From Blastococcus sp. Marseille-P5729 (lineage in GTDB: Bacteria > Actinomycetota > Actinomycetes > Mycobacteriales > Antricoccaceae), in contig NZ_OMPO01000002.1 of NCBI RefSeq assembly GCF_900292035.1, positions 496,001-560,000 on the forward strand: 64,000 nucleotides of DNA, given 5' to 3'. Numbering within the stretch: position 1 is the first letter of the stretch; the number at the start of each line of letters is the position of its first letter. The translations under genes were made by a program, and so were the position numbers. The notes beneath the pieces were generated by a model, which worked only from the letters and a program-made list of their open reading frames with translations, was not told the DNA's origin and did no database searches. Shown piece by piece: positions 1 through 8,593 of this stretch.

Positions 1-59
1 GTCTCGAGCTCGTCATCCTCGAGCTCACGCAGGTCCGACGGCGAGGTTCCGACTGCCAT
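1..59 (-). CDS. rpmC: 50S ribosomal protein L29, N-terminal fragment
   Basis: Only the first 19 codons are inside the window. The translation begins [18 protein letters not shown], the usual acidic first helix of L29, a small protein of the large subunit near the exit tunnel. Its ATG shares one base with the rplP stop (TAATG), so translation is probably coupled to L16. It is the last visible gene of the S10 operon; the remainder lies left of base 1. Identity rests on the short sequence plus the invariant L16-L29 gene order. Confidence 0.85.
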   Translation of the reverse strand, partial: MAVGTSPSDLRELEDDELE

Positions 60-475
60 TAGAACTCCTGATCGCGCTTGACGATGCGGCACTTCATCGG
101 GAGCTTGTGGATCGCGCGGCGAAGTGCCTCGCGGGCGATCTGCTCGTTTGGGTAGGTCAGCTCGAACAGCACGCGGCCCGGCTTCACGTTGGCCACCCAC
201 CACTCCGGCGAGCCCTTGCCCGAGCCCATGCGGACCTCGGCGGGCTTCTTGGTCAGCGGGCGGTCCGGGAAGATGTTGATCCAGACCTTGCCGCCACGGC
301 GGATGTGGCGGTTGATGGCGATACGAGCGGACTCGATCTGGCGGTTGGTGACGTACGCCGGCTCCATGGCCTGGATGCCGTAGTCACCGAACGTGACGCG
401 GGTGCCGCCGCTGGCAGCGCCGGCGCGACCCGGGTGATGCTGCTTGCGGTACTTGACCTTGCGAGGGATAAGCAT
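59..475 (-). CDS. rplP: 50S ribosomal protein L16
   Basis: A 138-residue protein of normal L16 length that helps organise the A-site side and the peptidyl-transferase region of the large subunit. The start [17 protein letters not shown] and the internal block [14 protein letters not shown] are L16 hallmarks. It lies 3 bp downstream of rpsC and overlaps rpmC by one base, within the S10 operon. Nothing unusual is seen. Confidence 0.98.
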   Translation of the reverse strand: MLIPRKVKYRKQHHPGRAGAASGGTRVTFGDYGIQAMEPAYVTNRQIESARIAINRHIRRGGKVWINIFPDRPLTKKPAEVRMGSGKGSPEWWVANVKPGRVLFELTYPNEQIAREALRRAIHKLPMKCRIVKRDQEF

Positions 476-478
476 GGC

Positions 479-1387
479 TCAGGAGTCCTTCTCAGTCTCT
501 GCCTCGGCGGCCGGCTCCGGCTGCGGGGCGGTCGCCTCGGCGACGTTCGCCTCGGCGGCGGGCTGCTCGGTCTCGGGGACGGCGACCGGCTCGGCCGGAG
601 CCGACTCGGCCGGTCCGGCGGCGGCCTGGGCGGCGGCGCGGCCGGCCTCGGTCGACACGCCGGTGGTGCCCGACGAACCCGATCGGCGCGGACGGCGCTC
701 GGGGCGGTTGCGGCGGTGCTCGCGCAGCGCGGCCTCGGCGGCATCGCGCTCGGCCTTGCTCTGGGTCACATCGCCCTTGTAGATCCACACCTTCACGCCG
801 ATGCGGCCGAAGGTGGTGCGGGCCTCGTACAGGCCGAAGTCGATATTCGCGCGGAGGGTGTGCAAGGGCACGCGACCCTCGCGGTAGAACTCCGAGCGCG
901 ACATTTCGGCACCGCCGAGACGGCCCGAGCACTGGATGCGGATGCCCTTCACGCCCGGCGAGCGCATCGCCGACTGCTGGGCCTTGCGCATCGCGCGGCG
1001 GAAGGCCACGCGGCTCGAGAGCTGCTCGGCGACGCCCTGGGCGACCAGCTGCGCATCGGACTCGGGGTTCTTGACCTCGAGGATGTTCAGCTGCACCTGC
1101 TTGCCGGTGAGCTTCTCCAGCTCACCGCGCAGCCGCTCGGCCTCGGCGCCGCGGCGACCGATGACGATGCCCGGGCGGGCGGTGTGGATGTCGACGCGAA
1201 CCCGGTCGCGGGTGCGCTCGATGTCGACGCGGGCGATGCCGGCGCGCTCCATGCCTTCGGTCATGAGCTTGCGGATCGCCACGTCTTCCTTGACGTAGTC
1301 GGCGTACTGCTTGTCAGCGAACCAACGGCTCTTCCACTCGGTGGTGATACCGAGGCGGAAGCCGTGAGGGTTGACCTTCTGTCCCAC
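479..1387 (-). CDS. rpsC: 30S ribosomal protein S3 with long acidic C-terminal tail
   Basis: A 302-residue S3, binding the head of the small subunit near mRNA entry. The N-terminal [22 protein letters not shown] and a KH region around residues 60-110 ([20 protein letters not shown]) identify it. The start is GTG, sharing one base with the rplV stop (TAGTG). The conserved protein ends near residue 212. About 90 further residues follow, first Arg-rich ([12 protein letters not shown]), then Ala/Glu/Pro-rich ending ETEKDS, longer than the tail I recall for mycobacterial S3 (about 274 residues in total). Confidence 0.98.
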   Translation of the reverse strand: MGQKVNPHGFRLGITTEWKSRWFADKQYADYVKEDVAIRKLMTEGMERAGIARVDIERTRDRVRVDIHTARPGIVIGRRGAEAERLRGELEKLTGKQVQLNILEVKNPESDAQLVAQGVAEQLSSRVAFRRAMRKAQQSAMRSPGVKGIRIQCSGRLGGAEMSRSEFYREGRVPLHTLRANIDFGLYEARTTFGRIGVKVWIYKGDVTQSKAERDAAEAALREHRRNRPERRPRRSGSSGTTGVSTEAGRAAAQAAAGPAESAPAEPVAVPETEQPAAEANVAEATAPQPEPAAEAETEKDS

Positions 1388-1779
1388 TAGCGGGCACTCC
1401 CCTTCTTTGCGGGCTTCGAGGCCAGCGGCGCTACCTCGATGGTGATGTGGCTGGTGCGCTTGCGGATCCGGTAGGCGCGGCCCTGGGCGCGCGGACGGAA
1501 ACGCTTCATCGTCGGACCCTCGTCGACGTACGCGCGGTGCACGACCAGCGTGTCGGCGTCGAGCTGGTGGTTCTCCTCGGCGTTCGCGATCGCGCTGGCC
1601 AGCACCTTGTACACCGGCTCGCTGGCCGACTGAGGAGCGAACTGAAGCAGCGTGAGCGCCTCGGAGGTCGGCAGGTCCCGGATGAGATCGATGACACGAC
1701 GCGCCTTCATCGGCGTGACGCGCACATGCTTGGCACGCGCGCGGACGACCTGGACGTCGTCCTGTGCGGTGGCAGTCAT
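1387..1779 (-). CDS. rplV: 50S ribosomal protein L22
   Basis: A 130-residue L22, which lines the polypeptide exit tunnel. Diagnostic blocks are [21 protein letters not shown] near the N-terminus and [24 protein letters not shown] near the C-terminus, the latter being the tunnel hairpin. It overlaps rpsC by one base (TAGTG) and lies 46 bp after rpsS in the S10 operon. Length and motifs are ordinary. Confidence 0.98.
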   Translation of the reverse strand: MTATAQDDVQVVRARAKHVRVTPMKARRVIDLIRDLPTSEALTLLQFAPQSASEPVYKVLASAIANAEENHQLDADTLVVHRAYVDEGPTMKRFRPRAQGRAYRIRKRTSHITIEVAPLASKPAKKGSAR

Positions 1780-1825
1780 TCGCTTATCCCCTTGCTGATT
1801 TCTCTACTGAATGCGGTGGTGAGCT

Positions 1826-2107
<282 letters not shown>

Positions 2108-2117
2108 CTCTTATTCC

Positions 2118-2951
2118 TTAGCGCTTCTTGCCGGTACGGCGACGACGGACGATCAGCTGATCGCTTGGCTTGCGGCGGCGGGTACGGCCCTCGGGCTTGC
2201 CGGCCGGGTTCACCGGATGGCGGCCACCAGAGGTCTTGCCCTCGCCACCACCGTGCGGGTGGTCAACCGGGTTCATGGCGACACCGCGGACGACCGGACG
2301 CTTGCCCTTCCAGCGCATGCGGCCGGCCTTGCCCCAGTCGATGTTGGCGTGCTCGGCGTTGCCGACCTCGCCGACGGTCGCGCGGCAGCGCGCGTCCACG
2401 TTACGGATCTCGCCGGAGGGCATGCGCAGCTGCGCGTACGGGCCGTCCTTGGCCACCAGCTGCACCGAGGCGCCGGCCGAGCGGGCGATCTTCGCACCGC
2501 CACCGGGACGCAGCTCGATGGCGTGGACGACGGTACCGGTCGGGATGTTGCGCAGGGGAAGGTTGTTGCCGGGCTTGATGTCGGCTCCGGGGCCGGACTC
2601 GACGGTTGCTCCCTGGCCGAGCCGCACCGGCGCCAGAATGTAGCGCTTCTCGCCGTCTGCGTAGTGCAGCAGTGCGATGCGTGCGGTGCGGTTGGGGTCG
2701 TACTCGATGTGAGCGACCTTGGCAGGAACGCCGTCTTTGTCCGCGCGGCGGAAGTCGATCAGCCGGTAGGCACGCTTGTGCCCACCACCCTGGTGGCGGG
2801 TGGTGACCTTTCCATGAGCGTTGCGGCCGCCCTTGTTGTGCAGCGGACGCACGAGCGACTTCTCCGGGGTGCTGCGGGTGATCTCTGCGAAGTCAGAGAC
2901 GCTCGACCCGCGACGACCCGGAGTCGTCGGCTTGTACTTGCGGATGCCCAT
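2118..2951 (-). CDS. rplB: 50S ribosomal protein L2
   Basis: A 277-residue L2, one of the most conserved large-subunit proteins, placed between the subunits near the peptidyl-transferase centre. It starts [14 protein letters not shown] and carries the L2 signature around [15 protein letters not shown] (C-terminal third, holding the functional His) and the basic tail. Downstream of rplW with a 47-bp spacer and upstream of rpsS. Full-length and normal. Confidence 0.99.
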   Translation of the reverse strand: MGIRKYKPTTPGRRGSSVSDFAEITRSTPEKSLVRPLHNKGGRNAHGKVTTRHQGGGHKRAYRLIDFRRADKDGVPAKVAHIEYDPNRTARIALLHYADGEKRYILAPVRLGQGATVESGPGADIKPGNNLPLRNIPTGTVVHAIELRPGGGAKIARSAGASVQLVAKDGPYAQLRMPSGEIRNVDARCRATVGEVGNAEHANIDWGKAGRMRWKGKRPVVRGVAMNPVDHPHGGGEGKTSGGRHPVNPAGKPEGRTRRRKPSDQLIVRRRRTGKKR

Positions 2952-2998
2952 TGTGGTTTACCTATCTCGCTTCTTTGTTCGTTAGCTCGCTCGGCCAG

Positions 2999-3295
2999 CT
3001 AGCTGACCGAGCCTCCGAAGATCTCGATGCGATCGCCCTCGGCGACGGTCACGATCGCGCGCTTGGTGTCCTTGCGCTTGCCGTAGCCGAAGCGGGTGCG
3101 CTTGCGCTTGCCCTGGCGGTTGATGGTGTTCACCGACAGGACCTTCACGCCGAAGATCTGCTCGACGGCGATCTTGATCTGGGTCTTGTTGGCGTCCGGG
3201 TGGATGAGGAAGGTGTACTTGTTCTCCTCGATCAGCCCGTAGCTCTTCTCCGAGATGACCGGAGCGAGCAGTACGTCGCGGGGGTCGGCAGCCAT
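2999..3295 (-). CDS. rplW: 50S ribosomal protein L23
   Basis: A 98-residue L23, which sits at the exit-tunnel mouth and docks trigger factor and the signal recognition particle. It starts [28 protein letters not shown] is the family hallmark, and the basic loop [17 protein letters not shown] follows. It is 2 bp downstream of rplD. Normal length. Confidence 0.97.
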   Translation of the reverse strand: MAADPRDVLLAPVISEKSYGLIEENKYTFLIHPDANKTQIKIAVEQIFGVKVLSVNTINRQGKRKRTRFGYGKRKDTKRAIVTVAEGDRIEIFGGSVS

Positions 3296-3297
3296 GC

Positions 3298-4038
3298 CTA
3301 CTTCTCCTCTTCGCTGGCCTGCGCCTTGGCCTCGGCCTGCTCGGCCTCGGCGAGGGCGGTGTCATCGACCGGGACCTCGACCGTGCCGGCCTGCTGGCCA
3401 CCGGCGAGGAACTCCTGCAGACCGGACTCGGTGAAGACCACCGCGTCGGCGACCAGGACGTCGTACGTGTTGAGCTGGTCGGCGACCAGCAGGTGCACGT
3501 TGGGGACATTGCGCAGCGACACCCAGCCGGCCAGATCATCGCGATCCAGGACGACCAGCACCCGCTTGCGCTTGTTGGCGGCCACCTCGGTGGCCTGGGT
3601 CAGGATCGCCAAGGCGTCCTTGGTCTTGACGCTCTCGCCGTCGGAGAACCGCGAGACGACCGAGACCAGGCCCGCGCGGGCGCGGTCCGACAGGGCACCG
3701 CGCAGAGCGGCGGCCTTCATCTTCTTCGGGGTCTTCTGCGAGTAGTCGCGCGGCGTCGGGCCGTGGACGATGCCGCCGCCGGCGTACTGCGGAGCGCGGA
3801 TCGAGCCCTGACGAGCGCGGCCGGTGCCCTTCTGGCGGTACGGCTTGGCGCCGCCGCCGCGGACCTCGCCGCGACCCTTGGTCTTGTGGGTGCCCTGGCG
3901 CTTGGCCGCGAGCTGAGCCACGACGACCTGGTGCATCAGGGAGATGTTGGCCTGCGCGTCGAAGATCTCCGCGGGGAGATCGACCGAGCCGGTCTTCTTG
4001 CCCTCGGCGTCGAGGACGTCAACGGTCAGGTTGGTCAT
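3298..4038 (-). CDS. rplD: 50S ribosomal protein L4
   Basis: A 246-residue L4, which extends a loop into the exit tunnel. The start [15 protein letters not shown] was chosen because its ATG overlaps the rplC stop by one base (TAATG); the frame is open further upstream but that part is out of frame with L3. The basic loop ([32 protein letters not shown]) is typical. The last about 20 residues ([17 protein letters not shown]) form an acidic Ala/Glu tail, making the protein somewhat longer than usual. Confidence 0.97.
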   Translation of the reverse strand: MTNLTVDVLDAEGKKTGSVDLPAEIFDAQANISLMHQVVVAQLAAKRQGTHKTKGRGEVRGGGAKPYRQKGTGRARQGSIRAPQYAGGGIVHGPTPRDYSQKTPKKMKAAALRGALSDRARAGLVSVVSRFSDGESVKTKDALAILTQATEVAANKRKRVLVVLDRDDLAGWVSLRNVPNVHLLVADQLNTYDVLVADAVVFTESGLQEFLAGGQQAGTVEVPVDDTALAEAEQAEAKAQASEEEK

Positions 4039-4712
4039 TACTGCGCACCGCCCTTCGCGGCGTTCTTGACGGAGCTGCGAACGTAGACCACGCCCTTGGC
4101 GTTGCCCGGGATCGCACCCTTGATGAGCAGGAGGCCACGGTCGGCGTCCACGCGGACGACCTCCAGGCCGAGGGTGGTGACCCGCTCGTTGCCCATGCGT
4201 CCGGCCATCCGCAGGCCCTTGAACACGCGGCCGGGGGTGGCGCAGCCGCCGATCGAGCCCGGCTTGCGGTGGTTGCGGTGCGCTCCGTGGCTGGCCGACA
4301 CGCCGGCGAAGCCGTGGCGCTTCATGACGCCGGCGAAGCCCTTGCCCTTGCTGGTGCCGGTGACGTCGACGGACTGGCCGGCCTCGAAGATGTCGAGGGT
4401 GATCTCCTGCCCAACCTCGTACGACTCGGCGTCGTCGGTGCGGATCTCGGCGATGTGGCGACGCGGGCTGACACCGGCCTTGCTGAAGTGGCCCTTCTGC
4501 GGCTGGTTGACCTTGCGCGGGTCGATCTCGCCGTAGCCGATCTGGATGGCGGAGTAGCCGTCGACATCCGGCTTGCGAACCTGGGTCACGACGCACGGGC
4601 CGGCCTTGACGACGGTCACCGGAACCATCCGGTTGTTGTCGTCGAAGACCTGGGTCATCCCCAGCTTCGTGCCAAGGACGCCGCGCTCGTTGCGGGTGTA
4701 CTTGCTGGTCAT
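4038..4712 (-). CDS. rplC: 50S ribosomal protein L3
   Basis: A 224-residue L3, an early assembly protein of the large subunit that reaches toward the peptidyl-transferase centre. The start region contains [23 protein letters not shown]. The block around residues 130-160 ([15 protein letters not shown], then [15 protein letters not shown]) is the conserved L3 core with the Gln-modification region. It follows rpsJ by 74 bp and is coupled to rplD by a one-base overlap. Confidence 0.98.
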   Translation of the reverse strand: MTSKYTRNERGVLGTKLGMTQVFDDNNRMVPVTVVKAGPCVVTQVRKPDVDGYSAIQIGYGEIDPRKVNQPQKGHFSKAGVSPRRHIAEIRTDDAESYEVGQEITLDIFEAGQSVDVTGTSKGKGFAGVMKRHGFAGVSASHGAHRNHRKPGSIGGCATPGRVFKGLRMAGRMGNERVTTLGLEVVRVDADRGLLLIKGAIPGNAKGVVYVRSSVKNAAKGGAQ

Positions 4713-4786
4713 CTGCTTGCTGTCCCTACTGATTTCAGGTTGCTACTGCTTCGTGCATTCGCATCGGCGTACGCCGACGTCGGCTG

Positions 4787-5092
4787 CTACTGGATGTTGA
4801 CGTCGACGCTGGCCGGCAGATCGATACGCATCAGGGCGTCAACGGTCTTCGGGGTGGGGTCGAGGATGTCGATCAGGCGCTTGTGGGTGCGCATCTCGAA
4901 GTGCTCGCGGCTGTCCTTGTACTTGTGCGGCGAGCGGATGACGCAGTACACGTTCTTCTCAGTAGGCAGCGGCACTGGGCCGACCACGCGGGCGCCGGTA
5001 CGGGTCACCGTCTCGACGATCTTGCGCGCCGAGGCGTCGATCGCTTCGTGGTCGTAGGCCTTGAGCCGGATGCGGATCTTCTGTCCCGCCAC
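4787..5092 (-). CDS. rpsJ: 30S ribosomal protein S10
   Basis: A 101-residue S10 (NusE), small-subunit head protein and antitermination partner of NusB/NusG. The GTG at 5092 was chosen because it gives the conserved start (M)[18 protein letters not shown] and is preceded by AAAGGA about 8 bases upstream; longer reading in the same frame is not conserved-looking. First gene of the S10 operon here, with a long untranslated region upstream. Confidence 0.97.
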   Translation of the reverse strand: MAGQKIRIRLKAYDHEAIDASARKIVETVTRTGARVVGPVPLPTEKNVYCVIRSPHKYKDSREHFEMRTHKRLIDILDPTPKTVDALMRIDLPASVDVNIQ

Positions 5093-5476
5093 GCTTGCCG
5101 TCCTTTTCTTTGGTTCCCGGTGTTGGGTCCCGGGTTCGCTGAGGTCATTGCTTGAAGTTGTCGAGCTGGGCTGATGTGGCATCACGTCGCAGTACCGCGT
5201 AGTACCGCTCAGCCCGTCAGAGGCGCATGCCGGCGCCGGTGCGGCGCTCATGCAGGCGAGATCGTCATCCCTCGCTGCCACTGTGAACGTGTAACGGTGC
5301 TCCGGTCCACGCGCCCGGGCGTGTCGCCTGGTCGCGGCTCACCCACGTGCTACTTGGTGTGGATGTGGGCCGGATGCGCTCGCGTAGAGCGCACTTGCGG
5401 TGATGCGACGTAACATCACATCACGTTGCCCCGTGGGTGCACGACGAGCGCACTTCCCCCGAAAGGCAACCGTTCA

Positions 5477-5506
5477 AGTATGCCCTACGACCAGCGGGCG
5501 GCACAA
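5477..5506 (-). promoter_or_regulatory. Candidate promoter of the S10 operon
   Basis: On the minus strand TTGTGC (5506-5501) and CATACT (5482-5477) are separated by 18 bp, a reasonable sigma-70-type match. It would give a leader of about 380 nt before rpsJ. The -35 match is only partial and other weak hexamers exist in this gap, so this is tentative. Confidence 0.3.
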
Positions 5507-5589
5507 ACGGGGACCGAAGGTTCTTGCGGTGAACCCGGTCACGAGGGGACCCTCGGATGCGGTGGGTCTGACCCAGTTATCCCGGACGT

Positions 5590-5637
5590 GGTGGCGTTAT
5601 ACCCCGTTCGACGGCCTAGCGCGGGGTAAAAGCCACC
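5590..5637. repeat. Imperfect 48-bp inverted repeat upstream of the MFS gene
   Basis: The outer arms GGTGGC (5590-5595) and GCCACC (5632-5637) pair perfectly. Inner arms TACCCCG (5600-5606) and CGGGGTA (5622-5628) also pair, leaving a 15-bp centre. It ends 28 bp before the MFS start codon, just upstream of a possible -10 (TAGCGT, 5652-5657). It could be a regulator binding site or a stem in the divergent region; its identity is unknown. Confidence 0.55.
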
Positions 5638-5665
5638 GCATCAGCGGCGGGTAGCGTCGGACCAC

Positions 5666-6835
5666 GTGAGTCACGGGCTGAGGCGGTGGGCGGCGGCCAT
5701 CGTCACGGTGTTCTTCGCCGCGGGCCTGGGACTTGCCACCTACCTGTCTCGGACGCCGCACGTGCGTGACCTGCTCGGGGCGTCGACATCCGAGATGAGC
5801 CTGATGGTGATGTCGCTGGGCATCGGCTCGATGACCGGCCTGCTGGCGGCAGGCCACCTCGAATCTGCGCTCGGCCCACGGCGGGCGATCCTCGTCTTCG
5901 GCCTCGTCGCGCAGGCCGGGCTCATCGGGGCCGCCTTCGCCGGCGGCGCCCATTCATTCGTCGGGATGGCACTGGGACTCATCGTGTTCGGGCTGGGCGC
6001 CGGGACGGTGGACGTCGTAATGAACGTGAGCGCCGCGGCCGTCGAGCGGCAGCTCGCGCGCACGGTGATGCCGGTCTTCCATGCGATCTTCAGCCTCGGC
6101 ACCCTGGCGGGAGCGGGTCTGGGCGCGCTCGCTGAGCGATACGGACTGCCGCTCATCCCTCCCCTGCTTCCGGTGGCAGCCATCAACGCCGCCGCCGTGT
6201 CTGTCACCAACCCCTGGATCTGCCAACCGCCATTGGAGCACGACGCCCCGGTTGGCGTCCGAGCGCGCCTCGGTGCGTGGAAGGATCGCCGCACCCTGCT
6301 GATCGGCGTCGTCGTTCTCGGGATGGCGCTCGCGGAAGGGAGCGCCAACGACTGGCTCGCCCTGACGATGGTCGATGGCCACGGGGTGAGCAACACCGGC
6401 GGCGCCGTGGCGCTTGGCGTCTTCCTCGCCTCCATGACCCTGACCCGCCTGGCGGGCGTGCGACTGGTCGACCGGATTGGGCGGGTGCTGGCGTTACGCG
6501 CCTGCGGCGCGCTGGCGTGCGGTGGACTACTGCTGGTGATCTTCGTCGATAACGCAGCCGTCGCGTACTCGGGTGTCGCGCTCTGGGGCGCGGGGGCGGC
6601 ACTTGGCTTTCCGCTCGGGATGTCCGCGGCGGCTGAAGATCCGCGATACGCAGCGGCCCGCGTCAGCGTCGTATCGACGATCGGCTATATCGCCTTCTTG
6701 GTCGCACCGCCGGTGATCGGCTTCCTCGGCGAGCGAACGGGGCTACGTCACGCGCTGCTGCTCGTTCTCGTGCTCGTGGCGGCCGCGACGCTGCTCAGCG
6801 GCGCGCTGCGCGAACGGGCCGAGTCGAACCGCTGA
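5666..6835 (+). CDS. MFS transporter, YbjJ-like
   Basis: A 389-residue integral membrane protein with about 11-12 hydrophobic segments spread over its length, as in major facilitator proteins. The N-terminus (LATYLSRTPHVRDLLGAS, then MSLGIGSMTGLLAAGHLESALGPRR) resembles the YbjJ branch, whose substrates are mostly unknown; the loop GHLESALGPRR corresponds to MFS motif A. The start is GTG at 5666 with no clear ribosome-binding site, but a TAGCGT -10 eight bases upstream suggests a nearly leaderless message. Its 3' end overlaps the convergent CbiX-like gene by 88 bp. The substrate cannot be inferred. Confidence 0.85.
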   Translation: MSHGLRRWAAAIVTVFFAAGLGLATYLSRTPHVRDLLGASTSEMSLMVMSLGIGSMTGLLAAGHLESALGPRRAILVFGLVAQAGLIGAAFAGGAHSFVGMALGLIVFGLGAGTVDVVMNVSAAAVERQLARTVMPVFHAIFSLGTLAGAGLGALAERYGLPLIPPLLPVAAINAAAVSVTNPWICQPPLEHDAPVGVRARLGAWKDRRTLLIGVVVLGMALAEGSANDWLALTMVDGHGVSNTGGAVALGVFLASMTLTRLAGVRLVDRIGRVLALRACGALACGGLLLVIFVDNAAVAYSGVALWGAGAALGFPLGMSAAAEDPRYAAARVSVVSTIGYIAFLVAPPVIGFLGERTGLRHALLLVLVLVAAATLLSGALRERAESNR

Positions 6836-7488
6836 AGAATGAGCTCGACCAGCAGGTCGTCGCTGCCGAGCGGGGCGCTCAAGTAGTCCGCTCCCGCCGA
6901 GCGCCAGCTCCGGTAGAGCCTGCCGCGGCCGAGGACGTACGCGGCGATGGCGACGTTCGACACGCGCTCTCGCATGTGCCGCACGGCGAGCGCCGGCTGG
7001 GCGTCGTCGCGGCCGAAGGCCAGCTCTACCGGCCCGACCCAACGAGCCCGCACGAGCTCCACCGCGGCGTTGGCTGCCTCACGAGCGCTGCCGGTGCGGT
7101 TGACCCCGGTGACGAGCACGACGCCGTCACCGTCGGCAGCACCTGCCGCGCGCAGCCGGTCGACGACGAGCTGCGCGAGCGCCGGGTCCGGGCCGAGGGG
7201 CTCGGCGGCAACCACGCGGTGCCGGCGGACGACGGACGCGATGGACTCACCTACGCCGGCGCCGGTGCACAGCAGCACGGGAACGATCACCGCCGTCCTG
7301 CCGGCCATGGCCAGTGACGCGGCGAGGTCACCGACGTGCGGCGACTGGATGTCGGCATACGCGCGGATGACGTCGATGCCGGGCCGCGTGCGGGCGACCT
7401 TGCGAGCGAGCCTGCGGACGGTGGCGGCCGCGCCGAGATCGCGCGTGCCGTTTGCGCAGAGCACGAGAGCCGGCTGGCGCTCACTCAT
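6748..7488 (-). CDS. CbiX/sirohydrochlorin-chelatase-fold protein lacking the usual histidines
   Basis: A 246-residue protein with two chelatase-like halves. It resembles actinobacterial sirohydrochlorin ferrochelatases in overall pattern (LVLCANGTRD at the start, later AVIVPVLLC, and GADYLSAPLGSDDLLVELIL near the end). In active family members the first motif reads A-H-G-T-R-D and a second His follows the VP-(L/F)LL strand (GYHVR-type); here these are Asn (AAC codon) and TGAGVG. Both metal-site histidines therefore seem missing, so chelatase activity is doubtful. ATG at 7488 was chosen for the conserved MSERQPALVL start; an in-frame ATG at 7512 is possible. The C-terminal tail overlaps the MFS gene. 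Confidence 0.7.
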   Translation of the reverse strand: MSERQPALVLCANGTRDLGAAATVRRLARKVARTRPGIDVIRAYADIQSPHVGDLAASLAMAGRTAVIVPVLLCTGAGVGESIASVVRRHRVVAAEPLGPDPALAQLVVDRLRAAGAADGDGVVLVTGVNRTGSAREAANAAVELVRARWVGPVELAFGRDDAQPALAVRHMRERVSNVAIAAYVLGRGRLYRSWRSAGADYLSAPLGSDDLLVELILQRFDSARSRSAPLSSVAAATSTRTSSSA

Positions 7489-7565
7489 CGCCGGTTCCGG
7501 GTCGTCGTCCACGCCGTCGAGGCGGACAGCCGGTGAACGTGCTGGAGCTGCGGGAACGGGTTCAT
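7485..7565 (-). CDS. Possible 26-residue leader peptide upstream of the CbiX-like gene
   Basis: An ATG at 7565 is preceded by GAGAGAGG at a good distance and opens a 26-codon frame (MNPFPQLQHVHRLSASTAW onward). Its TGA overlaps the ATG of the CbiX-like gene in an ATGA arrangement. This is the geometry of a translationally coupled leader. There is no recognisable family or Cys/His run, and it may be chance, because the downstream gene could instead start at 7512. Confidence 0.25.
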   Translation of the reverse strand: MNPFPQLQHVHRLSASTAWTTTRNRR

Positions 7566-7732
7566 CGACACGCCTCTCTCGCTGCGGATGCGTTCACGCT
7601 AGGCAGGCCGCGTTTCACCTAAATGCGGCTCTGTAAACAGCAGGAAAACACTCCAAGCACCGGAGTAAGGTCTTCGGCGCAATGCAAAGCCCGCCGGCGC
7701 AGCAGTGACCGGCCTGTCGAAAGGTCACCTCC

Positions 7733-8500
7733 GTGCACCCCACCATGCCCCAGCGCCTGTGGGCCGAGCTCCTCGGCACCTTCTGGCTCGTCTTCGGAGG
7801 CTGCGGCTCGGCCGTGCTTGCCGCCACCTTCGTCACTGACAGCTCCTACCCGGCCGGAATCGGCTTCGTCGGTGTTGCGCTGGCCTTCGGACTGACCGTC
7901 GTGACCGGCGCATACGCGGTCGGGCACCTCTCCGGCGGTCACTTCAACCCCGCGGTCACCCTCGGCCTGTGGGCCGGTCGTCGGGTCGAGAGCGCCGCGG
8001 TGCTGCCGTATATCGTCGCCCAGATCATCGGCGGCACCGTCGCCGGCGCGCTGCTGTACGTCATCGCCTCCGGCCAGGACGGGTTCGACGCCGTCGAGTC
8101 GGGCTTCGCCACGAACGGCTACGGCGACCGCTCCCCCGGCGGCTACTCACTGCTCGCCGTCCTGCTGATCGAGATCGTGCTGACCGCGGTCTTCATCTGG
8201 ATCATTCTCGGCGTGACCTCCTCGCGGGCACCGAAGGGCTTCGCGCCGCTGGCCATCGGCCTGGCCCTGACGCTGATCCACCTGATCTCGATCCCGGTCT
8301 CCAACACCTCGGTCAATCCGGCGCGATCGCTGGGCGTGGCCTGGTTCGCCGGCGGTGAGGCGCTCGGCCAGGTGTGGCTGTTCCTCGTCGCCCCGATCGT
8401 CGGGGCGTTGATCGCGGGCTTCTCGTACCGCTATCTGACCGGTGACAACGACCAAGTCGAGCTCGATGAGCAGACCCAGCGGGCCGCGACGGAGACCTGA
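7733..8500 (+). CDS. aqpZ: Aquaporin Z-type water channel
   Basis: A 255-residue six-helix MIP-family channel. The two NPA boxes are at residues 72-74 ([10 protein letters not shown]) and 195-197 (SVNPARS). H183 and R198 match the narrow aromatic/arginine filter of AqpZ, favouring water rather than glycerol transport. The start is GTG at 7733 with GAAAGG eight bases upstream; an ATG at 7745 is the alternative. A strong hairpin terminator follows at 8518. It is a single-gene unit with sirtuin next on the same strand. Confidence 0.95.
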   Translation: MHPTMPQRLWAELLGTFWLVFGGCGSAVLAATFVTDSSYPAGIGFVGVALAFGLTVVTGAYAVGHLSGGHFNPAVTLGLWAGRRVESAAVLPYIVAQIIGGTVAGALLYVIASGQDGFDAVESGFATNGYGDRSPGGYSLLAVLLIEIVLTAVFIWIILGVTSSRAPKGFAPLAIGLALTLIHLISIPVSNTSVNPARSLGVAWFAGGEALGQVWLFLVAPIVGALIAGFSYRYLTGDNDQVELDEQTQRAATET

Positions 8501-8517
8501 TCACCTCCCCACCAGCT

Positions 8518-8553
8518 CGAAGGGCCCCTGCACCGAGGCGCAGGGGCCCTTCG
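8518..8553 (+). terminator. Rho-independent-type hairpin after aquaporin
   Basis: A perfect 13-bp stem (CGAAGGGCCCCTG, 8518-8530, with its complement at 8541-8553) closes a 10-base loop 18 bp after the aquaporin stop. No long T-tract follows, as is common in high-GC actinobacteria. Confidence 0.85.
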
Positions 8554-8581
8554 GCGTACTGCGCGACCTCCCGACCGAGGC

Positions 8582-8587
8582 TACCCT
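8582..8587 (+). promoter_or_regulatory. Leaderless -10 element of the sirtuin gene
   Basis: TACCCT fits TANNNT and ends exactly six bases before the sirtuin ATG, placing the transcript start at the start codon. No ribosome-binding site is present, which fits leaderless translation. Confidence 0.5.
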
Positions 8588-8593
8588 CGGGGC

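Larger units (their letters stand above)
5093..5665. other. Intergenic region: S10 operon leader and divergent MFS promoter region
   Basis: This 573-bp stretch lies between divergent rpsJ and the MFS gene. Short open frames in it show no codon bias or recognisable protein and I do not call them. It should hold the promoter and long leader of the S10 operon, and the promoter of the MFS gene at its right end. Small GC hairpins lie close to the rpsJ ribosome-binding site (5115-5138). A large imperfect inverted repeat at 5590-5637 is listed separately. Confidence 0.7.

Noticed and set aside
5174-5654. Several short open frames in the rpsJ upstream region
   Set aside because: No ribosome-binding sites, no family resemblance and no codon pattern; the region is better explained as leader and promoter.
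7513-7732. Cobalamin or siroheme-related riboswitch near the CbiX-like gene
   Set aside because: No B12-box-like segment or multi-stem architecture could be recognised.
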